Source of the DNA: Lysinibacillus capsici | Lineage (GTDB): Bacteria; Bacillota; Bacilli; Bacillales_A; Planococcaceae | Reading direction: 5' to 3' | Length of the DNA: 64,000 nt | Assembly (NCBI RefSeq): GCF_003367505.1 | Contig: NZ_PXXX01000004.1 | Span: 1-64,000, forward strand | Shown: positions 28,140 through 36,602 of the stretch, piece after piece | Numbering within the stretch: the stretch's first letter is position 1 | Layout of the letters: every line of letters starts with the position of its first letter | Translations under genes and position numbers: made by a program | Notes under the pieces: generated by a model | Told to the model about the DNA's origin: nothing | What the model saw: the letters and a program-made list of their open reading frames with translations, nothing else | Database searches by the model: none

Positions 28140-29705
28140 TTATGATGTTAATACTTCCATTAATTTTTGTAATTGCATAGCTGTAGATAATGGGTCATAG
28201 CCATAAAATAATTCATACTGATTCAAAAAGTACACCTGTTTCTTTTGCACCGCTGTAAGTGACTGCCATTTTTCCGAATGTAATACCCTCAAGAGATGCT
28301 CTTTTCCAAAATCTTTTGTAGGAAGAGCAGTGACGAATATATAATCAGCTGGAAAATAAGCAATATCCTCAATATCTACTGTTAAGTAACCTGTTTGTTC
28401 AATATTTCGTGTGACAATCGCAGCTGGTCGACTAAAGCCCAAATCTTCGTACAGTATATGACTCCCTCTTCCATGACTACTATTTAAACAATATGCTTGA
28501 TGACTACCTATTTCCCAAACAATAGCAGTCCCTCTTGCTCCATGTTGTTGGTCAAGAATATCGTTACACTGAGCTATCTGTTCATCATATTGCTGGAGCC
28601 AGCTCTTACATACTTCTTGTCTATCAACGATATGGGCAATCAACCCAAATTGCTCTCGCCAGCTTAATTCTCTACATGGTAGCTCGAATATAGGAGCTAC
28701 TGACAGTAATAATGGTTTTTCATCACCACCACTGTAGTTAATAATGATATCAGGACACGCTTCGGTGATTGCCTGATAATTTGAAGCAATATCATACTCA
28801 TAGCCTTTTAGTTTATGCGTATTAGGGACAGGCTTGATACCCTCTAGAAATGGAGAGTATACACCCAACACCGGCGTAATACCAAGAGCTAGTAAGCATG
28901 CTGTATGATTGGTATTGAGTGCAAGGACACGCTTCGATTTCTGATAATAGACTGTTGGTGATACACCTACTTTTTCTTTAAATTTCCGACTTAAATAAGT
29001 TCCCTCATTGTAGCCAACTTCCTCGGCAAGCTCATCTAATTTAGGCATTGTAAACAATAGCCTTTTCTGTGATTCTCGTATTCTTAGCCATGTTAAATAT
29101 TCACTATATGTATAGCCTGTGTGCTTATGAAACGTCCGAGAAAAATGCTCTGGACTTACCTGTGCTTTTTTGGCCATCTGCTCTCTTGTTAATTCCTCAC
29201 GGAAATGTAGATTAATATAATGAAGTACTTTATCAATCCATAGTTCTTCTTTTTTTTGATTTTTATCACGTAAAAGGCTGTATAGCACTTCTAGCATTTC
29301 ACCAAATAATTTTTGTAAACGAAACGGATTATTGCTCTCAGTGTTTGCTTCTTTTTCTACTTCTTTAGCTAATTTCATCAGTCGATAGGAGCATTGCTCA
29401 ATTAAGATAGAAGCTTGCAATAAACGATCAATTTTGTAGCCATAAACACGATATTGAATGATGATCCCTCTGCTTTCACATGTTTCTAGAAGATGAAAAT
29501 CGTCAGTATTATCTAAAAGCATAACAGAATTTGAACTAAGCCTAATGTGCCTACCTTGAAGCGTACACTCTATATATCCCTCATACACTATGACCATAAA
29601 TGGGTAGGTGAATTGTGTTTCTATGTCACTTAACATTTCATTTAATTTCACTATTTGTATAGGTTGATAAAAAATATGGGACAGTAGCTGATTGTCTTTG
29701 TACAT
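28140..29705 (-). CDS. AraC regulator with C-terminal siderophore-binding domain (Btr-like), C
   Basis: The 521-residue protein has no signal peptide. An N-terminal sensor region (1-165) is followed by an AraC double helix-turn-helix (about 170-270: TREQMAKKAQVSPEHFSRTF, LDELAEEVGYNEGTYLSRKF) and a FecB-like domain (about 275-520: ACLLALGITPVLGVYSP, CPDIIINYSGG, HGRGSHILYEDLGF). The order matches B. subtilis Btr, which binds ferri-bacillibactin in the cytoplasm and activates its uptake genes. A similar sensing role is likely here. It is divergent from lipoprotein D across 99 bases carrying overlapping Fur sites, so D is its probable target. The ligand is unknown. Confidence 0.85.
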   Translation of the reverse strand: MYKDNQLLSHIFYQPIQIVKLNEMLSDIETQFTYPFMVIVYEGYIECTLQGRHIRLSSNSVMLLDNTDDFHLLETCESRGIIIQYRVYGYKIDRLLQASILIEQCSYRLMKLAKEVEKEANTESNNPFRLQKLFGEMLEVLYSLLRDKNQKKEELWIDKVLHYINLHFREELTREQMAKKAQVSPEHFSRTFHKHTGYTYSEYLTWLRIRESQKRLLFTMPKLDELAEEVGYNEGTYLSRKFKEKVGVSPTVYYQKSKRVLALNTNHTACLLALGITPVLGVYSPFLEGIKPVPNTHKLKGYEYDIASNYQAITEACPDIIINYSGGDEKPLLLSVAPIFELPCRELSWREQFGLIAHIVDRQEVCKSWLQQYDEQIAQCNDILDQQHGARGTAIVWEIGSHQAYCLNSSHGRGSHILYEDLGFSRPAAIVTRNIEQTGYLTVDIEDIAYFPADYIFVTALPTKDFGKEHLLRVLHSEKWQSLTAVQKKQVYFLNQYELFYGYDPLSTAMQLQKLMEVLTS

Positions 29706-29732
29706 TTAAACTCTATCTCCTAAACATCAAAT

Positions 29733-29753
29733 TGATATTGATTATCATTTTCA
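29733..29753. promoter_or_regulatory. Overlapping Fur boxes between regulator C and lipoprotein D
   Basis: TGATATTGATTATCA (29733-29747) matches 14 of 15 positions. A second copy shifted by six bases, TGATTATCATTTTCA (29739-29753), matches 13 of 15. Six-base-offset overlapping sites are typical of Fur. They lie between the two divergent genes and can control both. Confidence 0.8.
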
Positions 29754-29804
29754 TTATAATGAAATAGAATGATAGAAATCAATTGAAATAGGAGGCTTAT
29801 AGCT

Positions 29805-30761
29805 TTGAAAAAATTTATAAAAAAGAATGCCTTTTTAACTGGCATTTTAATTATTTCCATCCTTTTGGCTGCATGCGGAACTCAATCTTCTTCCACAATA
29901 GAGAAGGCAAAGGAAGAAAACTCCAATCGAGTATTAACAGATTCAATAGCACATGAAGTGACCATTCCTAAAAATCCCCAACGCATCATAGCTCCTTATC
30001 TAGAAGATCACCTTGTAGCATTAGGTTTAAAGCCCGTTGCACAATGGTCCGTAAAGGGTGGGACTTCTATCCAAGACTATCTCCAGAATTCATTAAAGGA
30101 TATTCCAACAATTGAATTCGATCTTCCCTATGAAGCTGTGACAAGCTTTAATCCAGATTTAATTGTAATCGGTTCTCCTGAAATTGCTGAAGGTGAAAAA
30201 TATAAGCAATATAGCAAAATTGCACCTACGTATGTGATGGGAACGGAGGATAATAATTGGCGCAATAAACTATTAAAAATGGGCGAAATTTTTGGTCAAA
30301 CAGATAAGGCAAAGGAAGTTCTAGCAGATTATGATCAATTCGCTAAAGAAGCAAAAGAAGAAATTCACAACAAAGTCGGGAAGCCTTCAGCCACTGTGAT
30401 CTGGAATATCAAAAATTCAATCTATATGGTAAGTGACACAGCTTCTAGCGGTGTTGTTCTTTATGAGGATCTTGGGTTACAAACTCCAAGCCTTGTGAAA
30501 GAGATGTCAGCTTCTGCTGCTGGTGATTGGTCGCAAGTTTCTTTAGAAAAATTCGTTCAAATAGATGCTGACTATCTTTTTGTTATTAACAGTGATAGTG
30601 CAGGTAGCTCTGAATTGCTAAGCGATCCTCTGCTAGCTAATATACCTGCCATTAAAAATGGTCATGTTTATGAATTCGATTCAAGTTCAAGTTGGTTATA
30701 TTCAGGTGCTATTGCCAATCGCCAAATTATTGAAAATGTATTGGATAGCATAGTGAAGTAA
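29805..30761 (+). CDS. Ferri-siderophore-binding lipoprotein D
   Basis: The 318-residue lipoprotein has signal and lipobox ILLAAC (Cys near residue 24) and a FecB-like domain (NPQRIIAPYLEDHLVALGLKP, NPDLIVIGS, YSKIAPTYV, VVLYEDLGL). It is most similar, within the window, to lipoprotein I at 35.6 kb (shared APxxEDxLxALGxKPxxQW pattern and KIAPTYV). The start is an in-frame TTG at 29805 with an AGGAGG site upstream. It is divergent from the Btr-like regulator C with a shared Fur region, and ends at a strong terminator. Confidence 0.87.
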   Translation: MKKFIKKNAFLTGILIISILLAACGTQSSSTIEKAKEENSNRVLTDSIAHEVTIPKNPQRIIAPYLEDHLVALGLKPVAQWSVKGGTSIQDYLQNSLKDIPTIEFDLPYEAVTSFNPDLIVIGSPEIAEGEKYKQYSKIAPTYVMGTEDNNWRNKLLKMGEIFGQTDKAKEVLADYDQFAKEAKEEIHNKVGKPSATVIWNIKNSIYMVSDTASSGVVLYEDLGLQTPSLVKEMSASAAGDWSQVSLEKFVQIDADYLFVINSDSAGSSELLSDPLLANIPAIKNGHVYEFDSSSSWLYSGAIANRQIIENVLDSIVK

Positions 30762-30769
30762 AAAAAGTC

Positions 30770-30803
30770 CCTTCAGCTTTGTCCAAAAGCTGAAGGGTTT
30801 TAT
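30770..30803 (+). terminator. Terminator of lipoprotein D gene
   Basis: CCCTTCAGCTTT pairs with AAAGCTGAAGGG around a short loop and is followed by TTTTATT. Confidence 0.88.
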
Positions 30804-30965
30804 TGTGATCTGTATCTGACAAAGTCTCGCGGATTCAGCCCATATTTCTCCTTAAAAACCTCTGCAAAATGACTCGGATTAGAATACCCAACAGCATTCG
30901 CTACTTCCATAATATTCATTGTTCCAATTTGTAACAAATAACATGCCTTCTCCAAACGTTGTTTT
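30800..30965 (-). pseudogene. C-terminal fragment of an AraC-type regulator
   Basis: The minus strand encodes KQRLEKACYLLQIGTMNIME, then VANAVGYSNPSHFAEVFKEK and YGLNPRDFVRYRSQ before a stop. That is the second helix-turn-helix of an AraC protein and its end. The upstream part is missing; at about 30965 the sequence switches to the MFS relic. This fifth AraC remnant in the locus shows gene loss by deletion. Confidence 0.75.
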
Positions 30966-31430
30966 TCTGTTTAGAACTTGGTTGCTTAATTGTACAAAAC
31001 GCTAACAATACGACGATTAGTGTCAAAACCGCGAAAATTAGCCATGCTCCTCTCCAACCTAACTCAGGAAGTTGATGAAGCAAGAAAGGTACCATCAAAC
31101 CTGATAAAAGCATTCCTATCCCGGCTCCACGCATTAACAGTCCCATGACAGTACCTCGTTTCTTAGGATACAGGTTAATGGCTATCGATAGTAGTGGCGT
31201 ATAGACAAGTGCACTCCCAGCAAGCAAGGAACAATGTGATGGTTGCCCTCCAGAAATTTGCAACAAACACCAGTCCTATTAACCCTAACTAAGTAACCAG
31301 ATTGAGTGGTCGTGAAATTCATTCCCTCCTGCATAAACGGCAATATAACTCCATATGCCATGCGACCAAATCCCGTAGTTGTAACAATTAATAGCATTCC
31401 TGTTATGACAAATATCCAACAATTTTTCAT
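30966..31430 (-). pseudogene. Broken MFS transporter (YbfB/YjiJ-like)
   Basis: The first 45 codons (from ATG 31430) encode WIFVITGMLLIVTTTGFGRM and the following helix of an MFS permease. Then FVANFWRATITLFLA appears in the same strand in a shifted frame. After a further shift AGSALVYTPLLSIAINLYPK and two more helices follow, up to FCTIKQPSSKQKN. About two thirds of the protein, including the C-terminal half, are missing. At least two frameshifts and an internal deletion are present. It is joined directly to the AraC fragment at about 30965. Probably an old siderophore or drug exporter gene; the substrate is unknown. Confidence 0.75.
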
Positions 31431-31620
31431 TTTTTACCCCCTTTCATTACACACGAATCTTAGTCCAATGAAAGGTCCATTCTCCACCAATGGAAGGATA
31501 CTTATACGGTAAAACAGATTTTATTTTAAAGTTACAGTTAGATTTTTGGATAAACCTTAATGGCCCTTTTTCATTTTATCCATTGTTCTAGGCCATTGAC
31601 TAATTTATGCTAACCTATAT

Positions 31621-31635
31621 CGATAATGATTATCA
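31621..31635 (+). promoter_or_regulatory. Fur box upstream of lipoprotein F
   Basis: CGATAATGATTATCA matches 14 of 15 positions of the Fur consensus and ends 18 bases before the start codon. Confidence 0.85.
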
Positions 31636-31652
31636 TTTACGGAGGAAGAGAC

Positions 31653-32609
31653 ATGAAAAAATTAAAGCGACATATGCTCATTTATAGCCTATTATTACTG
31701 GTTAGTATCATACTAGCTGCTTGTGGTTCTACCAATGAAGAAACGAAGAAGGAAGAGACAACAACATCAGCATCAACCACTCGTGTTTATAAGGATTATT
31801 TAGGTCATGAGGTTGAAATTCCTGTAGATCCTGAGAGAGTGGTTTATCATGGAGAAGGATACGGTGATTTACTTGCATTGAATATCAAAACAGTTGGTGC
31901 TGGCTTCTCTTGGATTACAAATTACGCTTGGGAAGATCGCGTAAAAGATGTGGAGGACGTTGGTTTTCCTATTAATGTGGAAAAAACATTGTCATTAAAG
32001 CCTGATCTTATCATTATTGGTACTTCAGATGAAAAAACATATTCACAGCTTTCTAAAATCGCCCCTACTATCGTGTTTGATACTTTTGCACCCTTAAACC
32101 AACGTTTAACAGAGCTGGGCGATATACTTAATAAAAAAGAAGAAGCAACTCAATGGATGGATGCTTATACAGAAAAAGCGGATAAAATGTGGGAGTCGCT
32201 TGTAGCTGATGACATCATTAAACCAGATGAAACGGCATCGGTTTTAACATATTATCCAGGAGATCGATTATTTGTCATGGCACGTGCTGGACTTTCTCAA
32301 GTTTTATACGATTCAAATGTGCTTAAGCCTGGCGACAAAATACAAAAAATTCTTGATGATGGAACAGGCTTTGCTGAAATCTCCCCAGAACTTCTTCCTG
32401 AATATGCTGGTGATCGAATTTTCATCCTCACACCAGTCGATGATGAAGCAAAACAATCGACAAAAGAAATGATGGAAAGTCCAATTTGGAAGAACCTACC
32501 GGCAGTGAAGAACGGTCATGTCTACACATTTGATATTGAAAAAAGTGATAGCGATGCCTCAACAAGAGAATGGCTGTTATCACAATTACCTACTATGTTA
32601 AAAAAATAA
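31653..32609 (+). CDS. Ferri-siderophore-binding lipoprotein F
   Basis: The 318-residue lipoprotein has a basic N terminus, lipobox IILAAC and a FecB-like domain (DPERVVYHGEGYGDLLALNI, LKPDLIIIGTSDEKTYSQL, LLPEYAGDRIFIL). GGAGGA before the ATG at 31653 fixes the start; an earlier in-frame ATG (31626) falls inside the Fur box. Its binding domain is clearly paralogous to that inside the next gene, the AraC-SBP regulator G (shared RVxYHGExxGD, FPINxEK, ETASVLT, YAGDRIF). The pair therefore probably recognises the same ferri-siderophore outside and inside the cell. Confidence 0.88.
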   Translation: MKKLKRHMLIYSLLLLVSIILAACGSTNEETKKEETTTSASTTRVYKDYLGHEVEIPVDPERVVYHGEGYGDLLALNIKTVGAGFSWITNYAWEDRVKDVEDVGFPINVEKTLSLKPDLIIIGTSDEKTYSQLSKIAPTIVFDTFAPLNQRLTELGDILNKKEEATQWMDAYTEKADKMWESLVADDIIKPDETASVLTYYPGDRLFVMARAGLSQVLYDSNVLKPGDKIQKILDDGTGFAEISPELLPEYAGDRIFILTPVDDEAKQSTKEMMESPIWKNLPAVKNGHVYTFDIEKSDSDASTREWLLSQLPTMLKK

Positions 32610-32614
32610 CTAAC

Positions 32615-32655
32615 AAGAGACATTTCATCTTTGTTGAAATGTCTCTTTACTTTTT
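32615..32655 (+). terminator. Terminator of lipoprotein F gene
   Basis: AAGAGACATTTCA and TGAAATGTCTCTT pair perfectly over 13 bases, followed by TACTTTTT. Confidence 0.88.
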
Positions 32656-32671
32656 ATACAATACAGTTAAT

Positions 32672-32686
32672 TGATAATCATTTTCA
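32672..32686 (+). promoter_or_regulatory. Fur box upstream of regulator G
   Basis: TGATAATCATTTTCA matches 14 of 15 positions and lies 20 bases before the start codon. Confidence 0.82.
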
Positions 32687-32706
32687 TTTACTAAGGAAGT
32701 GAACAG

Positions 32707-34341
32707 ATGGAAGACAATAAATCAGCTTCTATTAACAATGATTTACTATTTCATTTAGAAGATATTGACTGTATTTCGCAGAGCTATCCGTTTATCTCGA
32801 CTTCTCATCATACGATGATACTTTTTACAAATGGCTGTGGGACATTAACGATTGATGATATACCCTATTTGGTGACGAAAGGAAAAATTTTTCTTGTTCA
32901 GCCCCATTCTATGATTGATTTATCGGATATAAATCATGGTTACCGTTTCTATAAAATTGCCTTTTCAGCCTTTCAGCTAAAACATAAGCACCCTTCCCCA
33001 CATCTAGGATCTATTTTTTCTGATGAAGTGGAATATACAATTTATCCGTATACACGATTAATTCGTCTTAGCGAAGATCTGTATAATTTAAATCCTAAAT
33101 TGGATTTTCTTAAACAACAAGGAGTCTTGTATGAACTCTTAAATTTATTATTTGAACATCAGCTTCATATGAACTACCAGTTGACAATGACAAAGGCGGT
33201 TGAAGAAACTATCGACTATATACATAACTATTTTCAACAGCCTTTAACAGTGAAAAAGCTAGCGGAACTCGCTCGTATAGCTCAATGGCAATATAGTACG
33301 ATCTTCCAAACCTTAACTGGGAAGAAACCGCTTGATTATATTACAGATTTACGTCTTACAAATGCCAAGGAATTATTACTACAAACAAATGAGCCATTAA
33401 AAGATATTGCGCAGCAAGTGGGATTTGATGATGAATATTATTTTAATCGCCGCTTCCGACAGGTAATTGGAATACCTCCAAAACAGTTTGCACGACAATA
33501 TAAACAAAAAACTGTTGTAAAAGATTGGACAGGACACGAGGTAGCCATTCCTCGTTCACCGCATCGTGTTATTTATCATGGAGAAACGTTTGGGGATATG
33601 TTGATTTTTGATGTGCAGCCAATAGGTGGTAACAAAAACTCTATTAGTAAATCCTTCTATAAAAACCATGTTCCTTATATTCAAGATGTTGCCTTTCCAA
33701 TCAATCTTGAAAAATCTTCGAAGCTGAACCCTGATTTAATTATCTTTACAAATAATGACGAGCAGCAATATCAAGCACTATCTTCTATTGCACCAACAGT
33801 TACCCTAAATTCCTGGGATTCATTGGAGGAACGAGTTCTTTTATTAGGGCAGTGGCTTAGCCAACAACAGCGTGCAGAAGATTGGCTAGAATATTTTAAA
33901 ATCCAAGAAAATACTATGTGGCAGCAGCTACAAACAGTGATAGAGCCTGGCGAAACAGCATCTGTTTTGACTTTTGATCATGGCAAACGCCTTTTTATTA
34001 TGGGCTGTACAGGTCTATCCCCTGCTCTTTTTCATCCAGATGGTTTTCAACCTCACCCACAAGTCAAAAAGCTACTTCAAGCAGGCGAAGGGTATAGAGA
34101 AATACCAATAGATCACTTACCTCAGTATGCTGGTGACCGTATCTTTATGTTGTTATCTGATAAACCCGAATCGCAAATGGCTACGATGGAATTGATTAAT
34201 AGCGATATGTGGAAAGGACTTCCTGCTGTACAAACTAACCATGCTTATTTAGTGGATGCAACAAAGTGGAATTACGGAGATGCCTTTACAAGAGAGAAGT
34301 TACTCGGTGCATTACCAAAACTATTGGTTACTGCCAAGTAA
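32707..34341 (+). CDS. AraC regulator with C-terminal siderophore-binding domain, G
   Basis: The 544-residue cytoplasmic protein has a sensor region (1-160), an AraC double helix-turn-helix (about 170-265: VKKLAELARIAQWQYSTIF, LKDIAQQVGFDDEYYFNRRF, GIPPKQFARQY) and a FecB-like domain (about 270-544) starting TVVKDWTGHEVAIPRSPHRV. The binding domain matches the preceding lipoprotein F along its length but has no signal peptide, as in B. subtilis Btr. AAGGAAG precedes the ATG. It likely activates F, itself and perhaps H-I-J when its siderophore enters the cell. It has its own Fur box, and the next gene starts 32 bases after its stop. Confidence 0.86.
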   Translation: MEDNKSASINNDLLFHLEDIDCISQSYPFISTSHHTMILFTNGCGTLTIDDIPYLVTKGKIFLVQPHSMIDLSDINHGYRFYKIAFSAFQLKHKHPSPHLGSIFSDEVEYTIYPYTRLIRLSEDLYNLNPKLDFLKQQGVLYELLNLLFEHQLHMNYQLTMTKAVEETIDYIHNYFQQPLTVKKLAELARIAQWQYSTIFQTLTGKKPLDYITDLRLTNAKELLLQTNEPLKDIAQQVGFDDEYYFNRRFRQVIGIPPKQFARQYKQKTVVKDWTGHEVAIPRSPHRVIYHGETFGDMLIFDVQPIGGNKNSISKSFYKNHVPYIQDVAFPINLEKSSKLNPDLIIFTNNDEQQYQALSSIAPTVTLNSWDSLEERVLLLGQWLSQQQRAEDWLEYFKIQENTMWQQLQTVIEPGETASVLTFDHGKRLFIMGCTGLSPALFHPDGFQPHPQVKKLLQAGEGYREIPIDHLPQYAGDRIFMLLSDKPESQMATMELINSDMWKGLPAVQTNHAYLVDATKWNYGDAFTREKLLGALPKLLVTAK

Positions 34342-34373
34342 TTCTCATACTTATAATAAGGGGTGACATTTAT

Positions 34374-35558
34374 ATGAAAAAGGGAAGTATAACAGATACG
34401 ACAACTCAAATATCATTAAAGGATATTCGAGATTATATTGCTAAAAACCATCATCAACCTCTCACGATTAAACATCTAGCACTCATTTCGGGTCTGAGTT
34501 CCAGTTACTTTGGAGAGGCATTTAAAAAGGCATTCGGTCAAAGTGCCACAGATTATTTAACGGCGCTACGTATCGGACATGCCAAGCAATTACTGCGTGA
34601 TACCGATTTATTACTTCGTGAGATTGCTAGAAAAGTAGGTTACAGTGACGAATTTTATTTTAGCCGAAAATTTAAAAAGGAAGTTGGGATTTCACCTTCT
34701 GCTTATAGTGAGATGGCTCGCCAGCGTATTTCTACTTTTTCCGTCTCCGCTACTGGAAATTTATTAGCGCTTGGTATCATACCAGTTGCGGCTCCGCTGA
34801 ATGCTAAATGGAGTCCTTATTATTACAATCATTATCAAGAGAAAATTCCCGTGCATGTTAATATATTTGATACAGAATCAGAGGATAACTTCAAAAAATT
34901 AGCCTCCGCTAAGCCAGATATTCATATTTTTCAAGAGGAACCCTCCCTCTCCATGCTTAATTGGCTTCAAACTATTGGCATCAAAAGTGTCTTTATACAA
35001 GCGAAGGATTGGCGAACACAGCTGAGAGAAATAGCTGTAGCTGTTAAAAAGCAAAGCGTAGGTGAGCACTTCATTCAAACATATGAACAAAAGGTATTAC
35101 AGGCGAGATTAGAAATTAATCAAGTTGCTGAAAATGATACGTTTGCTGTTCTTCGTTTATGCGGTGATCAATTATTTATGTATTGTAATAAAGGGATTCA
35201 GGATGTACTGTATACAGATTTACAGCTTCGCTCTGTCGATACTCACCAACAAACATATAATGAGCATATTACACTTGATCAGCTAGTAAATATAGACCCT
35301 GACCGTTTGCTATTTATCATTTGTCCCGATTCACCAACCCGAAATTATTGGCTTACTCTACAATACCTTGATCGTTGGAAAGAGCTCCGTGCTGTAAAAA
35401 ATGGACATGTCTATGTTTTACCTTCGAATCCTTGGTTCGAATACTCAGCTATTGCTATAAACCGAATGCTAGATGAAATGTTACTTATGCTAACCGGAAA
35501 AAATCCAAATCCTTTTCCTGTCCCCGTCCATGGTAACGTATCAGACAGTGATTTATAA
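34374..35558 (+). CDS. Short AraC regulator fused to a siderophore-binding domain, H
   Basis: The 394-residue protein begins almost directly with the AraC double helix-turn-helix (about 12-115: IKHLALISGLSSSYFGEAF, LREIARKVGYSDEFYFSRKF, GISPSAYSEM) and continues with a FecB-like domain (about 118-380: NLLALGIIPVAAPLNAKW, AKPDIHIFQEE, IQDVLYTDLQL). Unlike C and G it lacks the N-terminal sensor region, so ligand sensing must rest on the binding domain. The ATG at 34374 has GGGGTG eight bases upstream; the frame extends upstream into regulator G but has no ribosome site there. There is no Fur box in the 32-base gap, so it is probably cotranscribed with G. Confidence 0.82.
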   Translation: MKKGSITDTTTQISLKDIRDYIAKNHHQPLTIKHLALISGLSSSYFGEAFKKAFGQSATDYLTALRIGHAKQLLRDTDLLLREIARKVGYSDEFYFSRKFKKEVGISPSAYSEMARQRISTFSVSATGNLLALGIIPVAAPLNAKWSPYYYNHYQEKIPVHVNIFDTESEDNFKKLASAKPDIHIFQEEPSLSMLNWLQTIGIKSVFIQAKDWRTQLREIAVAVKKQSVGEHFIQTYEQKVLQARLEINQVAENDTFAVLRLCGDQLFMYCNKGIQDVLYTDLQLRSVDTHQQTYNEHITLDQLVNIDPDRLLFIICPDSPTRNYWLTLQYLDRWKELRAVKNGHVYVLPSNPWFEYSAIAINRMLDEMLLMLTGKNPNPFPVPVHGNVSDSDL

Positions 35559-35565
35559 TTCCATT

Positions 35566-35580
35566 TGAGAATGATTATCA
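35566..35580 (+). promoter_or_regulatory. Fur box upstream of lipoprotein I and esterase
   Basis: TGAGAATGATTATCA matches 14 of 15 Fur-box positions, 23 bases before the start codon of lipoprotein I. Confidence 0.82.
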
Positions 35581-35603
35581 CTGGAAGGAGACTTTGATGA
35601 ACA

Positions 35604-36602
35604 ATGAAACAAAATTGTCCTATTCAATGTCATACAATTATAAAATCTGCCTATTTATCAACGATGTTTTTGCTTACTATCGGCATACTTTCCGCCTGCA
35701 ATACCCAATCAAGCAATAAAGTGGAACAAGTAGAATTGCAGGCATCCTCAGAAAGTACAAAGGAGCAAAGTATTTATCCATTAACACTAAAAGATGAGGT
35801 TGGTAATGAGGTAACACTACCAGCTAAGCCTACTAAAATTTTTGCACCTGTCATGGAGGATTCTTTACTAGCTCTTGGTATCAAGCCTACTATGCAATGG
35901 TCTAATGGTGTTAAGCCACAGCTTTATTTACAAGATCAGCTACAGGGTATACCAGAAATTAGCTTTGCAAGCGGTCCCCCATCAGCCGAAGCCATTATGG
36001 CAGATAAACCAGACTTAATTATTTTGCACAATTCATTTTATGTGGAAAATGGCACCTATGAAAAATATGCAAAAATCGCACCAACCTATGTTTTTAATAA
36101 TGCTGCAAGTGATTTAGAAGGCTCTATTAAAGTTTTAGGGCAACTACTTGATGAAACAGACAAGGCTGAGCAAGCCATACAGGATTATCAAGAAAAAGTA
36201 GATGTAGCAAAAACAAAGCTATCCTCTATAACAGAGGGTAAAAAAATTGCGTTAATTCGCTTTAATGCAAAAGGTATGTTTTTCATGACAGATGAGTATT
36301 TTAGTGGGTATGTCTTAACACATGAATTAGGATTTGAACAAAGCAGCTACGTGAAAAATGGTGCCTTCGAAGTATCATTGGAGATTCTACCTGAACTGGA
36401 TGCCGATTATATTTTCCTAATCAATGATGGTAATCTTGGGGATGAATTTTTAAATGAGTTGAAGAACAGTAAAATTTGGCAAAGTACAGCAGCCTTCAAA
36501 AACAATCAAGTATTTGAGACATCCGCGGATTACTGGCTAAATGGCGGTATTCATGCTCAAGGAAAAGTGATAGAAGATGTATTGGAGTTTTTAGCGCCAT
36601 GA
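35604..36602 (+). CDS. Ferri-siderophore-binding lipoprotein I
   Basis: The 332-residue lipoprotein has lipobox GILSAC (Cys near residue 32) and a FecB-like domain (KPTKIFAPVMEDSLLALGIK, KPDLIILHNS, YAKIAPTYVF, LDADYIFLIND). It resembles lipoprotein D. GGAAGGAG lies 13 bases upstream of the ATG, a long spacing; an in-frame TGA just upstream rules out an earlier start. The stop overlaps the start of the esterase gene as ATGA, so translation is coupled. That link suggests the bound ligand is an ester-type siderophore that the esterase then opens. Confidence 0.85.
   Translation: MKQNCPIQCHTIIKSAYLSTMFLLTIGILSACNTQSSNKVEQVELQASSESTKEQSIYPLTLKDEVGNEVTLPAKPTKIFAPVMEDSLLALGIKPTMQWSNGVKPQLYLQDQLQGIPEISFASGPPSAEAIMADKPDLIILHNSFYVENGTYEKYAKIAPTYVFNNAASDLEGSIKVLGQLLDETDKAEQAIQDYQEKVDVAKTKLSSITEGKKIALIRFNAKGMFFMTDEYFSGYVLTHELGFEQSSYVKNGAFEVSLEILPELDADYIFLINDGNLGDEFLNELKNSKIWQSTAAFKNNQVFETSADYWLNGGIHAQGKVIEDVLEFLAP

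Noticed and set aside
34266-34373. N-terminal extension of regulator H overlapping the end of regulator G
   Set aside because: No ribosome site; the ATG at 34374 has a good site and starts directly before the helix-turn-helix.
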